From Pseudoalteromonas sp. GCY (lineage in GTDB: Bacteria > Pseudomonadota > Gammaproteobacteria > Enterobacterales > Alteromonadaceae), in the NCBI RefSeq assembly GCF_016695175.1, contig NZ_CP068023.1, positions 1,999,501-2,063,500 on the forward strand: DNA of 64,000 nucleotides, given 5' to 3'. Positions 9,691 to 19,598 of the stretch are shown here, in pieces. A model generated the notes under the pieces. The model did not search any database, was not told the DNA's origin, and was given only the letters and a program-made list of their open reading frames with translations. Made by a program: the position numbers and the translations under genes. The first letter of the stretch is position 1. Each line of letters starts with the position of its first letter.

Positions 9691-11358
9691 ATGTCAGAAA
9701 ATTTTGCGCAGTTATTTGAAGAAAGCCTACAGGGTTTTGAAGTTGAGCAAGGCTCAATCGTTAAAGGTACAGTAATCGCTATCGAGAACAACGTTGTTCT
9801 TGTTGATGCTGGCCTTAAGTCTGAAAGTGCAATCCCTGCAGAGCAATTCAAAAATGCTGCTGGTGAACTAGAAGTTGCTGTTGGCGACGAAGTTGATGTA
9901 GCACTTGACGCTATCGAAGACGGTTTCGGTGAGACTATCCTTTCTCGTGAGAAAGCGAAGCGTCACGAAGCTTGGATCCGTCTAGAGAAAGCATGTGAAG
10001 AGCACGAAACTGTTGTTGGTATGATCAACGGTAAAGTTAAAGGCGGTTTCACAGTTGAAGTTGATTCAATCCGTGCATTCCTACCTGGTTCACTTGTTGA
10101 TGTACGTCCAGTTCGCGATACAGCTCACCTTGAAGGTAAAGAGCTTGAGTTCAAAGTTATCAAGCTAGACCAGAAGCGCAACAACGTTGTTGTTTCACGT
10201 CGTGCTGTTATCGAATCTGAGAACTCACAAGAGCGTGAAGAGCTTCTTCAAAACCTTGTTGAAGGTCAAGAAGTTAAGGGTATCGTTAAGAACCTTACAG
10301 ACTACGGTGCATTCGTAGACTTAGGTGGTGTTGACGGTCTTCTACACATCACTGACATGGCTTGGAAGCGTGTTAAGCACCCTTCAGAGATCGTGAACGT
10401 AGGTGACGAAATCAACGTTAAAGTTCTTAAGTTCGACAAAGAGAAGACTCGTGTTTCTCTAGGTCTTAAGCAACTTGGCGAAGATCCTTGGGCTGCTATC
10501 GCTGGTCGTTACCCAGAAGGTGCTAAGCTTACTGGTCGTGTAACTAACCTAACTGACTACGGCTGTTTCGTTGAAATCGAAGAAGGCGTTGAAGGTCTAG
10601 TACACGTTTCAGAAATGGATTGGACTAATAAGAACATCCACCCTTCAAAAGTAGTTTCACTAGGTGATACTGTTGAAGTTATGGTTCTTGAAATCGACGA
10701 AGAGCGTCGTCGTATTTCTCTAGGTCTTAAGCAGTGTAAAGCTAACCCTTGGCAAGAATTTGCTCGTCTTAACAACAAAGGCGACCAAGTTTCTGGTAAG
10801 ATCAAGTCTATCACTGACTTTGGTATCTTCATCGGTCTTGACGGCGGTATCGACGGTCTTGTACACCTATCTGACATCTCTTGGAACACTCCAGGTGAAG
10901 AAGCTGTACGTGAGTACAAGAAAGGTGACGAAATCACAGCTATCGTTCTACAAGTTGACCCAGAGCGTGAGCGTATCTCTCTAGGCGTTAAGCAAATCGA
11001 CGCTGATCCATTCACTAACTACCTAGACGCCAACAAAAAAGGTGCTATTGTTAAAGGTAAAGTGACTGAAGTTGATGCTAAAGGCGCAACTGTTGAGCTA
11101 ATCGAAGGCGTTGAAGGTTACATCCGTGTAGCTGACATCGCGCAAGAGCGTGTTGAAGACGCGACTGCTGCTGTTTCTGAAGGCGACGAAATCGAAGCTA
11201 AATTTGTAGGTGTTGATCGTAAGAACCGTACTATCAGCCTATCAGTTAAAGCTATCTACGAAGCTGAAGAAAAAGAAGTACTAGAGAAGCTTAAGAAAGA
11301 TGAGCCTGCGTTCGAAAACGCAATGGCTGCAGCTTTCAAAAATGCTCAAAAAGACTAA
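9691..11358 (+). CDS. rpsA: 30S ribosomal protein S1
   Basis: A 555-residue protein, close to the 557 of E. coli, made of six consecutive S1 RNA-binding domains. Repeated signatures such as [35 protein letters not shown] and [18 protein letters not shown] mark the central domains. It brings mRNA to the 30S subunit. Codon use is strongly biased, as expected for a very highly expressed gene. It has its own terminator before ihfB. Confidence 0.98.
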   Translation: MSENFAQLFEESLQGFEVEQGSIVKGTVIAIENNVVLVDAGLKSESAIPAEQFKNAAGELEVAVGDEVDVALDAIEDGFGETILSREKAKRHEAWIRLEKACEEHETVVGMINGKVKGGFTVEVDSIRAFLPGSLVDVRPVRDTAHLEGKELEFKVIKLDQKRNNVVVSRRAVIESENSQEREELLQNLVEGQEVKGIVKNLTDYGAFVDLGGVDGLLHITDMAWKRVKHPSEIVNVGDEINVKVLKFDKEKTRVSLGLKQLGEDPWAAIAGRYPEGAKLTGRVTNLTDYGCFVEIEEGVEGLVHVSEMDWTNKNIHPSKVVSLGDTVEVMVLEIDEERRRISLGLKQCKANPWQEFARLNNKGDQVSGKIKSITDFGIFIGLDGGIDGLVHLSDISWNTPGEEAVREYKKGDEITAIVLQVDPERERISLGVKQIDADPFTNYLDANKKGAIVKGKVTEVDAKGATVELIEGVEGYIRVADIAQERVEDATAAVSEGDEIEAKFVGVDRKNRTISLSVKAIYEAEEKEVLEKLKKDEPAFENAMAAAFKNAQKD

Positions 11359-11376
11359 TTAATCAGTCTTTAAACT

Positions 11377-11404
11377 AGGAAGGGCGCTTAGCCCTTCCTT
11401 TTAC
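11377..11404 (+). terminator. rpsA terminator
   Basis: A nine-base perfect stem AGGAAGGGC/GCCCTTCCT around loop GCTTA is followed by TTTTA, between rpsA and ihfB. Confidence 0.85.
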
Positions 11405-11419
11405 ACTAAAGGAAACATT

Positions 11420-11710
11420 ATGACAAAGTCTGAATTGATAGAACAACTTGCACTGCAGCACGCTCACGTTCCTGTTAAAGATGTAGAGAATGCGGTAAAA
11501 GAAATCCTTGAACAAATGGCTGGCTCATTATCAGACTCGGAACGTATCGAAATCCGTGGTTTTGGTAGTTTCTCGCTTCACTTCCGTTCTCCTCGCACTG
11601 GTCGTAATCCTAAGACGGGCGAAACAGTAGAATTGGATGGTAAATACGTACCACACTTTAAGCCAGGCAAAGAGCTGCGCGATAGAGTAAACGAAAGCTT
11701 AAATAATTAA
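11420..11710 (+). CDS. ihfB: Integration host factor subunit beta
   Basis: A 96-residue HU/IHF-family DNA-bending protein. The beta-arm signature [15 protein letters not shown] and the [10 protein letters not shown] segment are present. Position directly after rpsA and the length support the beta subunit, which pairs with IhfA to bend specific sites. A GGAAAC ribosome-binding site precedes the ATG. lapA follows after 17 bases. Confidence 0.96.
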   Translation: MTKSELIEQLALQHAHVPVKDVENAVKEILEQMAGSLSDSERIEIRGFGSFSLHFRSPRTGRNPKTGETVELDGKYVPHFKPGKELRDRVNESLNN

Positions 11711-11727
11711 GTCTAACGGAGCTAAAC

Positions 11728-11991
11728 TTGGTTGCAGTATTGAAAAAGGGATTAGCTGTTGTTGCCATACTGATTGCATTTCTAGTTGGAACACAAAATC
11801 CACAAGTTGTTAATGTCAATTTTGTAATTGCAAGTGCAGAGTTACCACTCGCAACCTTAATGAGTATTTGCTTAGCTCTTGGGATAATTATTGGTTTACT
11901 TGTAACAGCATCGGTTTTATCTAAGCTTAAATGGCAAAATCATCGCCTAAAAAAAAGTAATAGTAAGCTTAGTCAAGCAGCCGAACGCTAG
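11728..11991 (+). CDS. lapA: Lipopolysaccharide assembly protein LapA (DUF1049)
   Basis: An 87-residue inner-membrane protein with two hydrophobic helices (about 8-22 and 39-63) and a basic C-terminal coil, matching the DUF1049/LapA layout. It starts with TTG, preceded by CGGAG, because no ATG occurs at the expected position. LapA acts with LapB in the control of lipid A synthesis through LpxC turnover. The gene is sandwiched between ihfB and lapB with minimal spacing. Confidence 0.88.
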   Translation: MVAVLKKGLAVVAILIAFLVGTQNPQVVNVNFVIASAELPLATLMSICLALGIIIGLLVTASVLSKLKWQNHRLKKSNSKLSQAAER

Positions 11992-11993
11992 TT

Positions 11994-13130
11994 ATGATCG
12001 AGCTGCTGTTTTTATTACTACCTGTAGCCGCCGCTTACGGTTATGTTATGGGTAAAAATAGTGCTAAGAATCAAGCCCTAGAGCAAAGTAGACAAATTAC
12101 CTCTGAATACAGTAAAGGCCTAAAATTCCTGCTAGATAGGGAAGAAGATCAGGGTCTTGAACACCTCACCAAATTACTTGAAGTCTCAGCAGACTCCGTC
12201 GACCATTATTTAACACTTGCATCGCTCTTTAGAAAGCGGGGAGAGTTAGATAGAGCGATAAAAATTCATGAGCTACTACTTAAACAACCTAATCTAGATG
12301 AAGAAGTGGTGAAGTCCTGTCGCCTAGAGCTTGCTCAAGATTACATTTTAGCTGGTCTATTGGATAGCGCTGAAGAACACTTAGTCATTCTTGTAAAACT
12401 TGGGTTTAAAGATGCACTCGATCCAATTTTAAACCTATACTCTCAAACTAGAGATTGGCGAAAAGGTGTTCATATGTATGAAGCGCATCCTGAGCTTTTT
12501 AAAAAGTCGTCTCATTGCGCCACTATTGCAAACTTCTATTGTGAAGCTGCAAATCAAGAAAAGAACCCGAGCCTATTCGAAAAAGCGACATCGCTCGCGC
12601 ATGAAACAGTAAGACCCTTGTACGAGATGGGCAAAGATGCATACAAACATGATGATTACGTGAAGTGTATATATTATTGGCGAAAGCTCGTGAGTCAATT
12701 TGTATATATGGCACCGCTAGTAATAGAAGACCTCGAATCCTGTTATGTTCAATTAAACATTCACGATCAATTCTTTGAATTAGTCTCAGAGTTATTAGAA
12801 AAAGGAGGCGTGCTGATCAGAATTAAGTTTTGCCAAGGGTTAGTCCAAAAAGGTCATATTTCTGAGGCAATAGAGTTTCTAACTGATAGTTTAAAGCGTG
12901 AACCATCAATTAGGGGCTTTAGTTATTTGCTGCAACTCATTAGCGGCAAAGATGCTAAAATAGACCACGTACTACAAGAAATAGATAAATTGGTGAAGTC
13001 TTATATTGCAACTAAGCCAAACTATCAATGTGGTCACTGTGGGTTTACAAGTCATACTATGTATTGGTTATGTCCCTCCTGCAAACATTGGGAGTCACTT
13101 GCTCCAAGCCGTGGGTTAGACGGTTTTTAA
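11994..13130 (+). CDS. lapB: Lipopolysaccharide assembly protein LapB (YciM)
   Basis: A 378-residue protein with an N-terminal membrane anchor (about 2-18), a cytoplasmic TPR-repeat body and a C-terminal rubredoxin-like metal site with CGHC and CPSC pairs (about residues 346-367). In E. coli LapB is the adaptor that presents LpxC to FtsH, balancing LPS and phospholipid synthesis. It starts two bases after the lapA stop, so both are surely co-transcribed. Confidence 0.94.
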   Translation: MIELLFLLLPVAAAYGYVMGKNSAKNQALEQSRQITSEYSKGLKFLLDREEDQGLEHLTKLLEVSADSVDHYLTLASLFRKRGELDRAIKIHELLLKQPNLDEEVVKSCRLELAQDYILAGLLDSAEEHLVILVKLGFKDALDPILNLYSQTRDWRKGVHMYEAHPELFKKSSHCATIANFYCEAANQEKNPSLFEKATSLAHETVRPLYEMGKDAYKHDDYVKCIYYWRKLVSQFVYMAPLVIEDLESCYVQLNIHDQFFELVSELLEKGGVLIRIKFCQGLVQKGHISEAIEFLTDSLKREPSIRGFSYLLQLISGKDAKIDHVLQEIDKLVKSYIATKPNYQCGHCGFTSHTMYWLCPSCKHWESLAPSRGLDGF

Positions 13131-13158
13131 GTTTTTAATTTGGCCAAATAGGGTAACT

Positions 13159-13869
13159 ATGTCGACACAAGATTTAAAAAAGGTTTTGATTGCGCTTGAT
13201 TATGATAATGAAGAAGCTGCATTATCATTTGTTTCTCAGCTTTCACCTGACGAATGCCGATTGAAAGTAGGTAAAGAGATGTTTACCTATTTTGGCCCTC
13301 AGTTTGTAAAAAAACTGGTAGATATGAATTTTGATGTATTCTTAGACCTAAAATTTCATGATATTCCAAACACAGTTGCAAAAGCTGTAATTGCCGCAGC
13401 TGAACTTGGTGTGTGGATGGTAAATGTTCACGCCAGCGGCGGTCATGAAATGATGTCAAAAGCAAAAGAAGCGTTGGTAGCTTACGGCGATAAAGCGCCG
13501 CTACTTATTGCTGTGACCGTACTAACGAGTATGGATCAAGGTCAGCTATTAAAGCTTGGAATTGAAAAGACACCTCAAGAGCAAGTGCTATATCTTGCAA
13601 AATTAGCAAAAGAATCAGGCCTAGATGGCGTAGTTTGCTCTGCGCAAGAAGCCGAACTTTTAAAAGCTCAACTCGGTGAAGAATTTAAGCTTGTGACACC
13701 GGGTATTCGACCAGCAGGTGCTGATGCTGGCGATCAAAAACGTATTATGACTCCTGAAAAAGCAGTGAAGGCGGGTAGTGATTATCTAGTGATAGGGCGC
13801 CCAATTACTAAAGCCGAAGATCCTGCTGCTACGCTTAAGGCGATTAACAATAGCATAGCCGAAATTTAA
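13159..13869 (+). CDS. pyrF: Orotidine 5'-phosphate decarboxylase
   Basis: Catalyses the last step of UMP synthesis; 236 residues. The active-site signature [10 protein letters not shown] carries K65 and D68 of the charged catalytic network, and the C-terminal [13 protein letters not shown] and YLVIGRPIT phosphate-binding segments are intact. It is the last gene of the ihfB-lapA-lapB-pyrF run, as in many gammaproteobacteria, and is closed by a strong terminator. Confidence 0.97.
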   Translation: MSTQDLKKVLIALDYDNEEAALSFVSQLSPDECRLKVGKEMFTYFGPQFVKKLVDMNFDVFLDLKFHDIPNTVAKAVIAAAELGVWMVNVHASGGHEMMSKAKEALVAYGDKAPLLIAVTVLTSMDQGQLLKLGIEKTPQEQVLYLAKLAKESGLDGVVCSAQEAELLKAQLGEEFKLVTPGIRPAGADAGDQKRIMTPEKAVKAGSDYLVIGRPITKAEDPAATLKAINNSIAEI

Positions 13870-13874
13870 ATTGC

Positions 13875-13908
13875 AAAGCCAACGTAATATTTACGTTGGC
13901 TTTATTTT
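13875..13908 (+). terminator. pyrF terminator
   Basis: A 13-base perfect stem (AAAGCCAACGTAA/TTACGTTGGCTTT) with a TAT loop is followed by ATTTT, five bases after the pyrF stop. Confidence 0.92.
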
Positions 13909-13910
13909 AT

Positions 13911-15088
13911 TGATCTGATCCAACACCTTTGGACACTTCATTAAGTGAGTAAGCTAACTCATAGAGGTGAAAAATGACATTTCCAAAGAAAACTAGAAAA
14001 ACCTATTCAGCCTAATTTAAAAAAGAAGCTTTGAAGCTTGCGACCAAAATTGGAATTTCGCAGGCTGCGCGAGAGCTTAATGTTTATGAATCTCAGCTCT
14101 ATGCTTGGCATAACGATGCACAAAAAAACGTCAACCTCAGAGTGAGAAAGTTCATTAGCCGCCGAGAATGCCAAGTTAAAGCGCCAGTTGGCCGGACAAG
14201 CCGAGGAGCTAGAAATCCTAAAAAAGCGGCCACCTACTTCGAGAAAACCAAAAGTAACTCGATTTGAGTTTATGAAAGACAATCACGGGCCATTCTCAAT
14301 GCGCACAATGGCCTATGTATTGTCCGTGTCGCCAAGTTGGTATTAATCATGTCAGCAGCCGAGTGAGCGCAAGCGGACGCAACAAGCGCGCGATACTAAA
14401 ATCAAAGATGCGTTTACCAAGACCAAGGAGCAGATGGTGCTCGATGCATTCAGGCTGAGCTTGAAGAGCAAAGCGGATGGGAATGACATTAAAACCATAA
14501 TGAGCAGCATGGAGCGCCAAGGCCTTGTCGCCAAAGCGGCGCGCAAGTTTAAAGTTACGACAGACAGTAAACACTCGCTGCCTGTTGCCTTGGATTTGCT
14601 TGAGCAAGACTTTATAGGGGACAGGCCACATCAAAAATGGGCAGGCGATCTCACCTATTTAATGACGAGTGAAGGTTAGCTCTATTTAGCAGTCATCATC
14701 GATTTATATTCACGCACAGTGATTGACTGGTCGATGAGTAAACGTATGACATCAACCTTTTGGTATGTGATGCTCTGCAAATGGCGCTATGGCGACGCGG
14801 CAAGCTCCAAGATGTCATTGTTCACGGTATGGATTACTTCAGAGTATGAGCTGCAAAGGTAACTGCTGGGACATGCCTGTGTTGAAAGCTTCTCTCATTC
14901 ACTGAAAGTTGAAACGCTTCAATACGAAAATTATGAATCGTGAAACGATACGCCAGTACATATTTGAGTACATTGAAATTGATTACAACAAGAAGAGAAG
15001 GCATAGTGCTATTGGCTATCTATGCCTTGAAAGATTTGAACCGCTGAACATAGCTTAACGAAGTGTCCTGTTTTTCTGGATCAGATCA
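13911..15088 (+). mobile_element. Decayed IS3-family element, 1178 bp
   Basis: The ends match as inverted repeats: the left begins TGATCTGATCCA and has GGACACTTC further in, and the reverse complement of the right end shows the same two blocks with eight unrelated bases between. It has the TG...CA termini and the size of IS3-family elements. No target duplication is obvious. The contents are broken (see the pseudogene). It abuts the pyrF terminator and marks the edge of the accessory region. Confidence 0.8.
13974..15058 (+). pseudogene. IS3-family transposase remnants (orfA + orfB)
   Basis: The orfA part starts at 13974 and hits a TAA after about 13 codons, then continues as a recognisable helix-turn-helix protein (ISQAARELNVYESQLYAWH). 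The orfB part shows RPHQKWAGDLTYLMTSEG, where a TAG replaces the usual tryptophan codon, followed by LYLAVIIDLYSRTVIDWSMS. Frameshifts and a deletion of about 100 bases remove the second catalytic segment (the DRGSQY region) before CWDMPV. The C-terminal EYIEIDYNKKRRHSAIGYL is readable. It cannot make a working transposase. Confidence 0.85.
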
Positions 15089-15203
15089 ATCTTGTGTTTT
15101 ATTCGTTATTTAGTGATAAGTTAGTTGGGTATTAAGCAATACTTGACGGAAGCTTGATTAGCCATATCGTTAGTATGGCCAATCGAAACAATATGTTTGT
15201 CTC

Positions 15204-15524
15204 TTATTCTTCGTTATCCGCAGTTTCGAAGTTCAAACTAAATTGTCCACAGCGCTGTACTGAGAAAATGGCTTTTTGCCAGTTCTCTTCTTGATTTGAT
15301 GTCGCATTTTCGAACAAGCTTAAAAAAAGAACGGAGATTTCGTCACTTACAGGTATAACGTGTGCTTGTTTTGGTGTGCTGGTGTCATAGTAAAAAGCGG
15401 AACACCTAGGCATATTGTCGTCATGGTAGTCCAATACGAGCCGCGCTTCACTCCACGGCTCTTTAATTTGTTGATATAGATACTGGCCCAATTGTTGTGG
15501 GACTTGTCGGTTTTCTTCTCGCAT
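15204..15524 (-). CDS. Small acidic protein, possible YezG/DUF600-type immunity protein
   Basis: A 106-residue soluble protein without signal or membrane segment, preceded by a good AAGGAG. The pattern (LGQYLYQQI, alternating strands with a YYD motif, a late tryptophan in ENWQKAIFSV and a terminal G-Q-F-S-L-NFE strand) resembles the YezG/DUF600 immunity family of polymorphic toxin systems. I judged this by eye and it is uncertain. It is third in a minus-strand set with a VgrG fragment and a small membrane protein, which supports descent from an effector-immunity island. No partner toxin remains. Confidence 0.6.
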   Translation of the reverse strand: MREENRQVPQQLGQYLYQQIKEPWSEARLVLDYHDDNMPRCSAFYYDTSTPKQAHVIPVSDEISVLFLSLFENATSNQEENWQKAIFSVQRCGQFSLNFETADNEE

Positions 15525-15566
15525 TCCAACTCCTTGTTATGTTCAGCGATAAATGTTGATCTGATT

Positions 15567-15854
15567 TTACTGGCGACTTTTGGCTTTAGTATGTGCTATA
15601 ACTTTGTAGATCCCAAAACCGACCAGTATAAATATGATCGACTGACCCGCGGCTTTACTTATGATAACCGCATTGGAAAATAGCCCTGAAAGTATAGACA
15701 TACAGATAAAAAACGAAAGCACTGATATTAGTAACACAATGGCTTTTATCCAAGGTTGAACTAGCTTATGTCTCTGTTTGCTAATCAATACAGCAACGAT
15801 AAAACTGATCAAAGAAACCAAAAAACCAATAAAATACTGTTCCGTCGTGAGCAT
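15567..15854 (-). CDS. Small three-helix membrane protein
   Basis: A 95-residue protein with three predicted membrane helices (about 7-24, 36-60 and 70-87) and a basic C-terminus. AAGGAAA precedes the ATG at good spacing. I do not recognise the family. It lies between a VgrG fragment and a possible immunity gene, so it may be a cognate membrane immunity protein or a leftover of the same island. Confidence 0.6.
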   Translation of the reverse strand: MLTTEQYFIGFLVSLISFIVAVLISKQRHKLVQPWIKAIVLLISVLSFFICMSILSGLFSNAVIISKAAGQSIIFILVGFGIYKVIAHTKAKSRQ

Positions 15855-15935
15855 GGTATTTCCTTATTAATAGATGAGTAAATTATTTTATTCATTTTCT
15901 GTCGCTTTAATGAAACGTTTCATAAAGTGTCCGGC

Positions 15936-16478
15936 TCAATTACTCTCCGGAATCACTCTCGATCCAATAAAATCATGGCATTCAAGCCAATAAATTAAGC
16001 TGTACTTTGCCAAGAGTCGGGTGAAAAAAGAGTCGTCGTTTTCTAGCGCTTGTGCGCACTGCGGTCGCGTGGGTAAATCTTTAGTAACTCGCCATTTTAT
16101 AGGATCTTGTGAATAGCCGGCTTTTAAAATAAGGGCGCTGATCAAAGATTGTACATTGGTTTTTACAAAAACTTGGCTTTTCTCTGTTTGTTTGCGTAGT
16201 TCAGTCCTTGGTTTTGAGGTGACTTGATAAGAATAAGTGTGCTCAGAAGTCATCCTCGTACGAATTTCAAAAAGGGTACCCTTGAAAAAAGTGCTTGTTT
16301 GATCTGGGTCGATTGTTTCAAAAGTTACATCATTCTCAGTCAAAAGTCCGTAAGAAAGGTAGGAGCCTGATCCTAAAGTGCTATGGCAAATAAAAACTTC
16401 ATTTATACAAGTGCTTAGTTCAAAACTAACGACCTTAGTACTTTGGCTTGTGCCGTAAATGGTCATCCTTGTGTGCAT
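15936..16478 (-). pseudogene. VgrG N-terminal fragment
   Basis: These 180 residues match only the first part of a VgrG spike protein: an FELSTCINEVFICHSTLGSG beta region, the FEIRT and SYQVTSKPRTEL strands, QSLISALILKAG, then W-R and DDSFFTRLLAKYSLIYWL, the equivalent of ESDFDFVTRLMRRYGFVYG in the full vgrG at 35910. It stops where the intact protein continues for about 500 more residues with the OB-fold and needle. It is either a decayed gene or an orphan domain. It is oriented opposite to the T6SS cluster. Confidence 0.75.
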
Positions 16479-17059
16479 GATATTTAACCTTAGTTGATTT
16501 AAAAACTCTCACAACAATCCATAAAGCTTGGTTAATGTAGTGTAAACATGAATTTTTGATGTAATTATCTGTTATTAAATTAATTTATATAATAATAGAG
16601 GTTATTACATGGATTGAGTTGAATGCAAGTGTGTCTTTTATAGCTTGATAATATTAATTTGATATTAAGGTTGATCTAGAAAATTCGTTTGTGTATCGTA
16701 TGCGCCGTTCGAGAATGTACATCAAAAGTCCAGATGTTTAATGTGGTTTTTGTTTTCAGGGAAGTGTCTATCTCAACAAGTTGTAAGAAAGCTTAATGCA
16801 AACTGAATTGCTCACTAAGCTTCATGACTTCCTCTCTGAATGCCTAATAAAAATAAAAACCTACAATAAAACAATGGCTTAAATTTTTTTAAGAAGATTT
16901 CCGAATGTTAACTTAGTATTCAGTTAGAAACTGCATACTTGTGTTCTGTAATTTCTTGTTAAATAGTTAAATCAAATGTATTTTTACTATTGTACTGGAA
17001 ATTAAAAAGATTAATTGTTTCCAATAATCTAATTTGGATGTCTTATAATTGAGGCGGAT
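16479..17059 (+). other. AT-rich gap upstream of the T6SS operon
   Basis: These 580 bases hold no reading frame I can support. They are clearly more AT-rich than the flanking housekeeping genes and must contain the T6SS promoter. A TATAAT at 17044-17049 lies only 10 bases from the tssJ start, too close for a normal leader, and has no partner -35. I saw no convincing sigma-54 site. The start of tssJ has GAGG at 17051-17054. Confidence 0.5.
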
Positions 17060-17515
17060 ATGGCTAGGAATGCTTTATTTATAATGGTTTTATTTTTGAC
17101 TGGTTGTATGTCTACTTACGTAAAGTTAGACGTAACTGCTACTGATAACATAAATTTAAACCAGTTTAACGAGCCACTACCTGTGGTATTAAAAGTATAT
17201 CAACTTACTGATATTCAAGCGTTTAAAAATTCTACATTTGAACAGCTTTGGAAGTCAGATAAATCAATTCTGGCTAACACCTTAGTTACGGTAGAAGAAC
17301 GCACCGTAAACCCCTCAGATCGTATAAAAATCGAGTTTGAACAAGCTGAATCTGCAAAGTACGTGGCTTTTGTTGCGCTATTTAGAGACAGAACGGGTGG
17401 TAACTGGCGCGCATTTTATGACTTAAATGATTGGCCTGTGCCTTTATCTACTTCTCTAGATATTGAAATTACAAGTAACTCGCTTCGCTTACCTGAAGTC
17501 GAGGAGGACAAGTAA
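17060..17515 (+). CDS. tssJ: T6SS outer-membrane lipoprotein TssJ
   Basis: A 151-residue lipoprotein with signal peptide and lipobox LTGC (C16). The LKVYQL segment and the family-like length fit TssJ/VasD/SciN. It anchors the TssJLM membrane complex to the outer membrane by binding TssM in the periplasm. It is the first gene of the cluster. Its stop overlaps the tssK start by one base (TAATG), so expression is coupled. Confidence 0.93.
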   Translation: MARNALFIMVLFLTGCMSTYVKLDVTATDNINLNQFNEPLPVVLKVYQLTDIQAFKNSTFEQLWKSDKSILANTLVTVEERTVNPSDRIKIEFEQAESAKYVAFVALFRDRTGGNWRAFYDLNDWPVPLSTSLDIEITSNSLRLPEVEEDK

Positions 17516-18855
17516 TGCAGCACAACAACGTATACAAACCTGTTTGGGCTGAAGGTTTAATGCTCAGTCAGCAGCACTTACAACTGTTCGATCAATACCA
17601 GCAATCTCAACTAGCTAGTGTACAGCAAAGTCTTAGAGACAATGCATATGGTTTAGACCGCATTGTATTTGACGAATCGGCATTGGCCAAAGGTGTAGTC
17701 AAACTGCAAAGTATTGCGGCAATCTTCAAAAGTGGTCGTCATATACATCATGTTTTTGCTGATAACGAAGCTCCTATGTTTGAGCTTGAAGATAACAAAA
17801 GCGAATACATCATTAGTGTGGCGCTCGCGAACAATCATTCAGTAAGTAATATCCAAGGTTACCCGCAAACTGGGCAACTTAGTGCTTATGACTGTGATTT
17901 TGTTGAGCTTCAAGATGTACATGATCCAAACCGAAAAGCAGAAGTGATGGTTGCTAAGCCTAAACTTATGCTGGTTGAGTACAGTGCAAGTAATAGTTTT
18001 ATCGAGCAATTGCCCTGTATAAAAGTTATACGTGGTGAGCATGGGCAGTTCGAAATTGACTCAAGCTATATTCCTCCATTGCTAAACATCAAAGCCCATG
18101 GCTATTTGGCCGAGCGTGTAAATAAAGTCGTCAATATGGTTGAAGCTAAGTACACCGCGATGTTTACCAATCGTGCGAGTATGGGGATCGTGGAAGATTT
18201 TGGTCCAACAGAACTCAAACACTTTTTGTTATTACAAACATTTAGCTCTGTTTTTCCTGAGATTAAGCAGTTAAGTACCACAGCGAAAACTAGTCCTGGT
18301 GCACTGTTTATGGCGCTAAATAAACTGGTCTGCCAACTGATAAATTTCGAACCAGAAGCGAGTAAATTTGAGTTACCAGTTTATGACCATCAAGACTTAA
18401 CGCGCAGCTTTGGTTTAATCGAATCTCATATTCAAACCCTTATTGGTTCGATAAGCGCGGCACGCTCGTCTGATCTAGTACTCAGTGCAATCTCTCAGTC
18501 TATCTTTGAGGTTAAAGACATAGAAAGCAGTACCTTGACACGGGGTGAGCTGTACATTGCGGCTTTCTATGAAAACGAATCTACGCAGTGGATCGAGTTG
18601 TTTGCAGAGCAGGTTAAGCTGGCAGCGCCAAGTCAGTTAGAAATATTAATCGCTTCAGCGCTTGGTGGTGTGAAGTTAACACATTGCCAGCGTCCACCGA
18701 ATAGAGTGTCTGTTAAAGGTGGATATGAGTATTTTAAAGTTGAACCTCATGGTGCTGCTTGGGAACAAGTTGTACAGGAATTAGCGTTAAGAATCTTTGT
18801 GCCATTTAGCCTTCAAGGCGTGAAACTTGAAGTGGTTTCAGTGGCGAGTAAATAG
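17515..18855 (+). CDS. tssK: T6SS baseplate subunit TssK
   Basis: A 446-residue protein with the TssK/VasE/ImpJ opening (VYKPVWAEGLMLSQQHLQLFDQY), which links the baseplate wedges to the TssJLM membrane complex. Length is typical for the family. It follows tssJ with a one-base overlap and precedes tssL by 16 bases, the common J-K-L-M order. Confidence 0.95.
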   Translation: MQHNNVYKPVWAEGLMLSQQHLQLFDQYQQSQLASVQQSLRDNAYGLDRIVFDESALAKGVVKLQSIAAIFKSGRHIHHVFADNEAPMFELEDNKSEYIISVALANNHSVSNIQGYPQTGQLSAYDCDFVELQDVHDPNRKAEVMVAKPKLMLVEYSASNSFIEQLPCIKVIRGEHGQFEIDSSYIPPLLNIKAHGYLAERVNKVVNMVEAKYTAMFTNRASMGIVEDFGPTELKHFLLLQTFSSVFPEIKQLSTTAKTSPGALFMALNKLVCQLINFEPEASKFELPVYDHQDLTRSFGLIESHIQTLIGSISAARSSDLVLSAISQSIFEVKDIESSTLTRGELYIAAFYENESTQWIELFAEQVKLAAPSQLEILIASALGGVKLTHCQRPPNRVSVKGGYEYFKVEPHGAAWEQVVQELALRIFVPFSLQGVKLEVVSVASK

Positions 18856-18871
18856 TTAGTAGGTAAAGGTC

Positions 18872-19594
18872 ATGGAAGCGTCGAAAAATAAATCTGAACT
18901 AGTCGCCTGCATTTCTCCGGTACTTGAAGTGCTTACTTCAATTCGCCAGGGCGGGGCAGATCATCAAGGAGTTGATGGTCTACGCAGTAAAGTCATGGAT
19001 GCTTTTGATGAATATGAAAAGAGCTGTTATGACGCACGGATCAGTGCGTCGGAAATGCAGGAAGCCAAATTTGCATTAACCGCTTTGGTCGACGAGCAAA
19101 TCATGACGGCGCAGAAGCCGTACAGTATGGAATGGATGGCGCGACCTTTACAATTAGAATTATTTGGCAACATGCGTGCGGGAGAAGCTTTTTTTGAAAA
19201 GCTTGAAAATATCCGCCGTGCAGCAGCGCAGCAACGCACGGTATTAGAAGTCTATTTTGTTTGTTTACAACTGGGTTTCGAAGGGATCTATAAGATCAAA
19301 GGCGTGGAGCAGCTCAAAGCGCTGATGCTAGACGTTAGAGCACAACTAGAAGAGCTTGCTGGGCCTGCAAAATTACAGCTTTCTGATAATGCAAAACCGC
19401 AAGAAAGTATGGTCACTAAAGTAGGAAGAAACCTACCTTATTGGGTTATTTTATCGGTAACGCTTGCTTTACTTGCCAGTATGTATGTTGGTTCAACGTA
19501 TTTCATTGAGAGTCGCGCGAACCAGCAAGTCGTGCAAATTGATAAGCATATTGAAGTACTAACGCAGTTAGAGAAAACAGGGAAAGCGAGGTAA
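18872..19594 (+). CDS. tssL: T6SS inner-membrane protein TssL (IcmH/DotU)
   Basis: A 240-residue protein with a cytoplasmic DotU domain (ALVDEQIMTAQKPYSMEW and the LQLGFEGIYKIKG signature) and one C-terminal membrane helix at about 188-212. It has no OmpA-like peptidoglycan-binding extension, so anchoring to the wall would need another protein. It works with TssM as the inner-membrane part of the secretion channel. tssM follows after four bases. Confidence 0.94.
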   Translation: MEASKNKSELVACISPVLEVLTSIRQGGADHQGVDGLRSKVMDAFDEYEKSCYDARISASEMQEAKFALTALVDEQIMTAQKPYSMEWMARPLQLELFGNMRAGEAFFEKLENIRRAAAQQRTVLEVYFVCLQLGFEGIYKIKGVEQLKALMLDVRAQLEELAGPAKLQLSDNAKPQESMVTKVGRNLPYWVILSVTLALLASMYVGSTYFIESRANQQVVQIDKHIEVLTQLEKTGKAR

Positions 19595-19598
19595 CATC

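Noticed and set aside
10557..11015. 152-codon open frame on the minus strand within rpsA
   Set aside because: It lies fully inside rpsA, whose biased codons leave antisense frames open by chance. No ribosome-binding site or recognisable protein features.
14007..14634. Minus-strand and short plus-strand frames of 64-95 codons in the decayed IS3
   Set aside because: These are shadows or pieces of the broken transposase genes. The coherent protein similarity runs on the plus strand with stops.
17044..17049. TATAAT as the promoter of the T6SS operon
   Set aside because: It would start transcription within about 5 bases of the tssJ ATG and lacks a -35 element.
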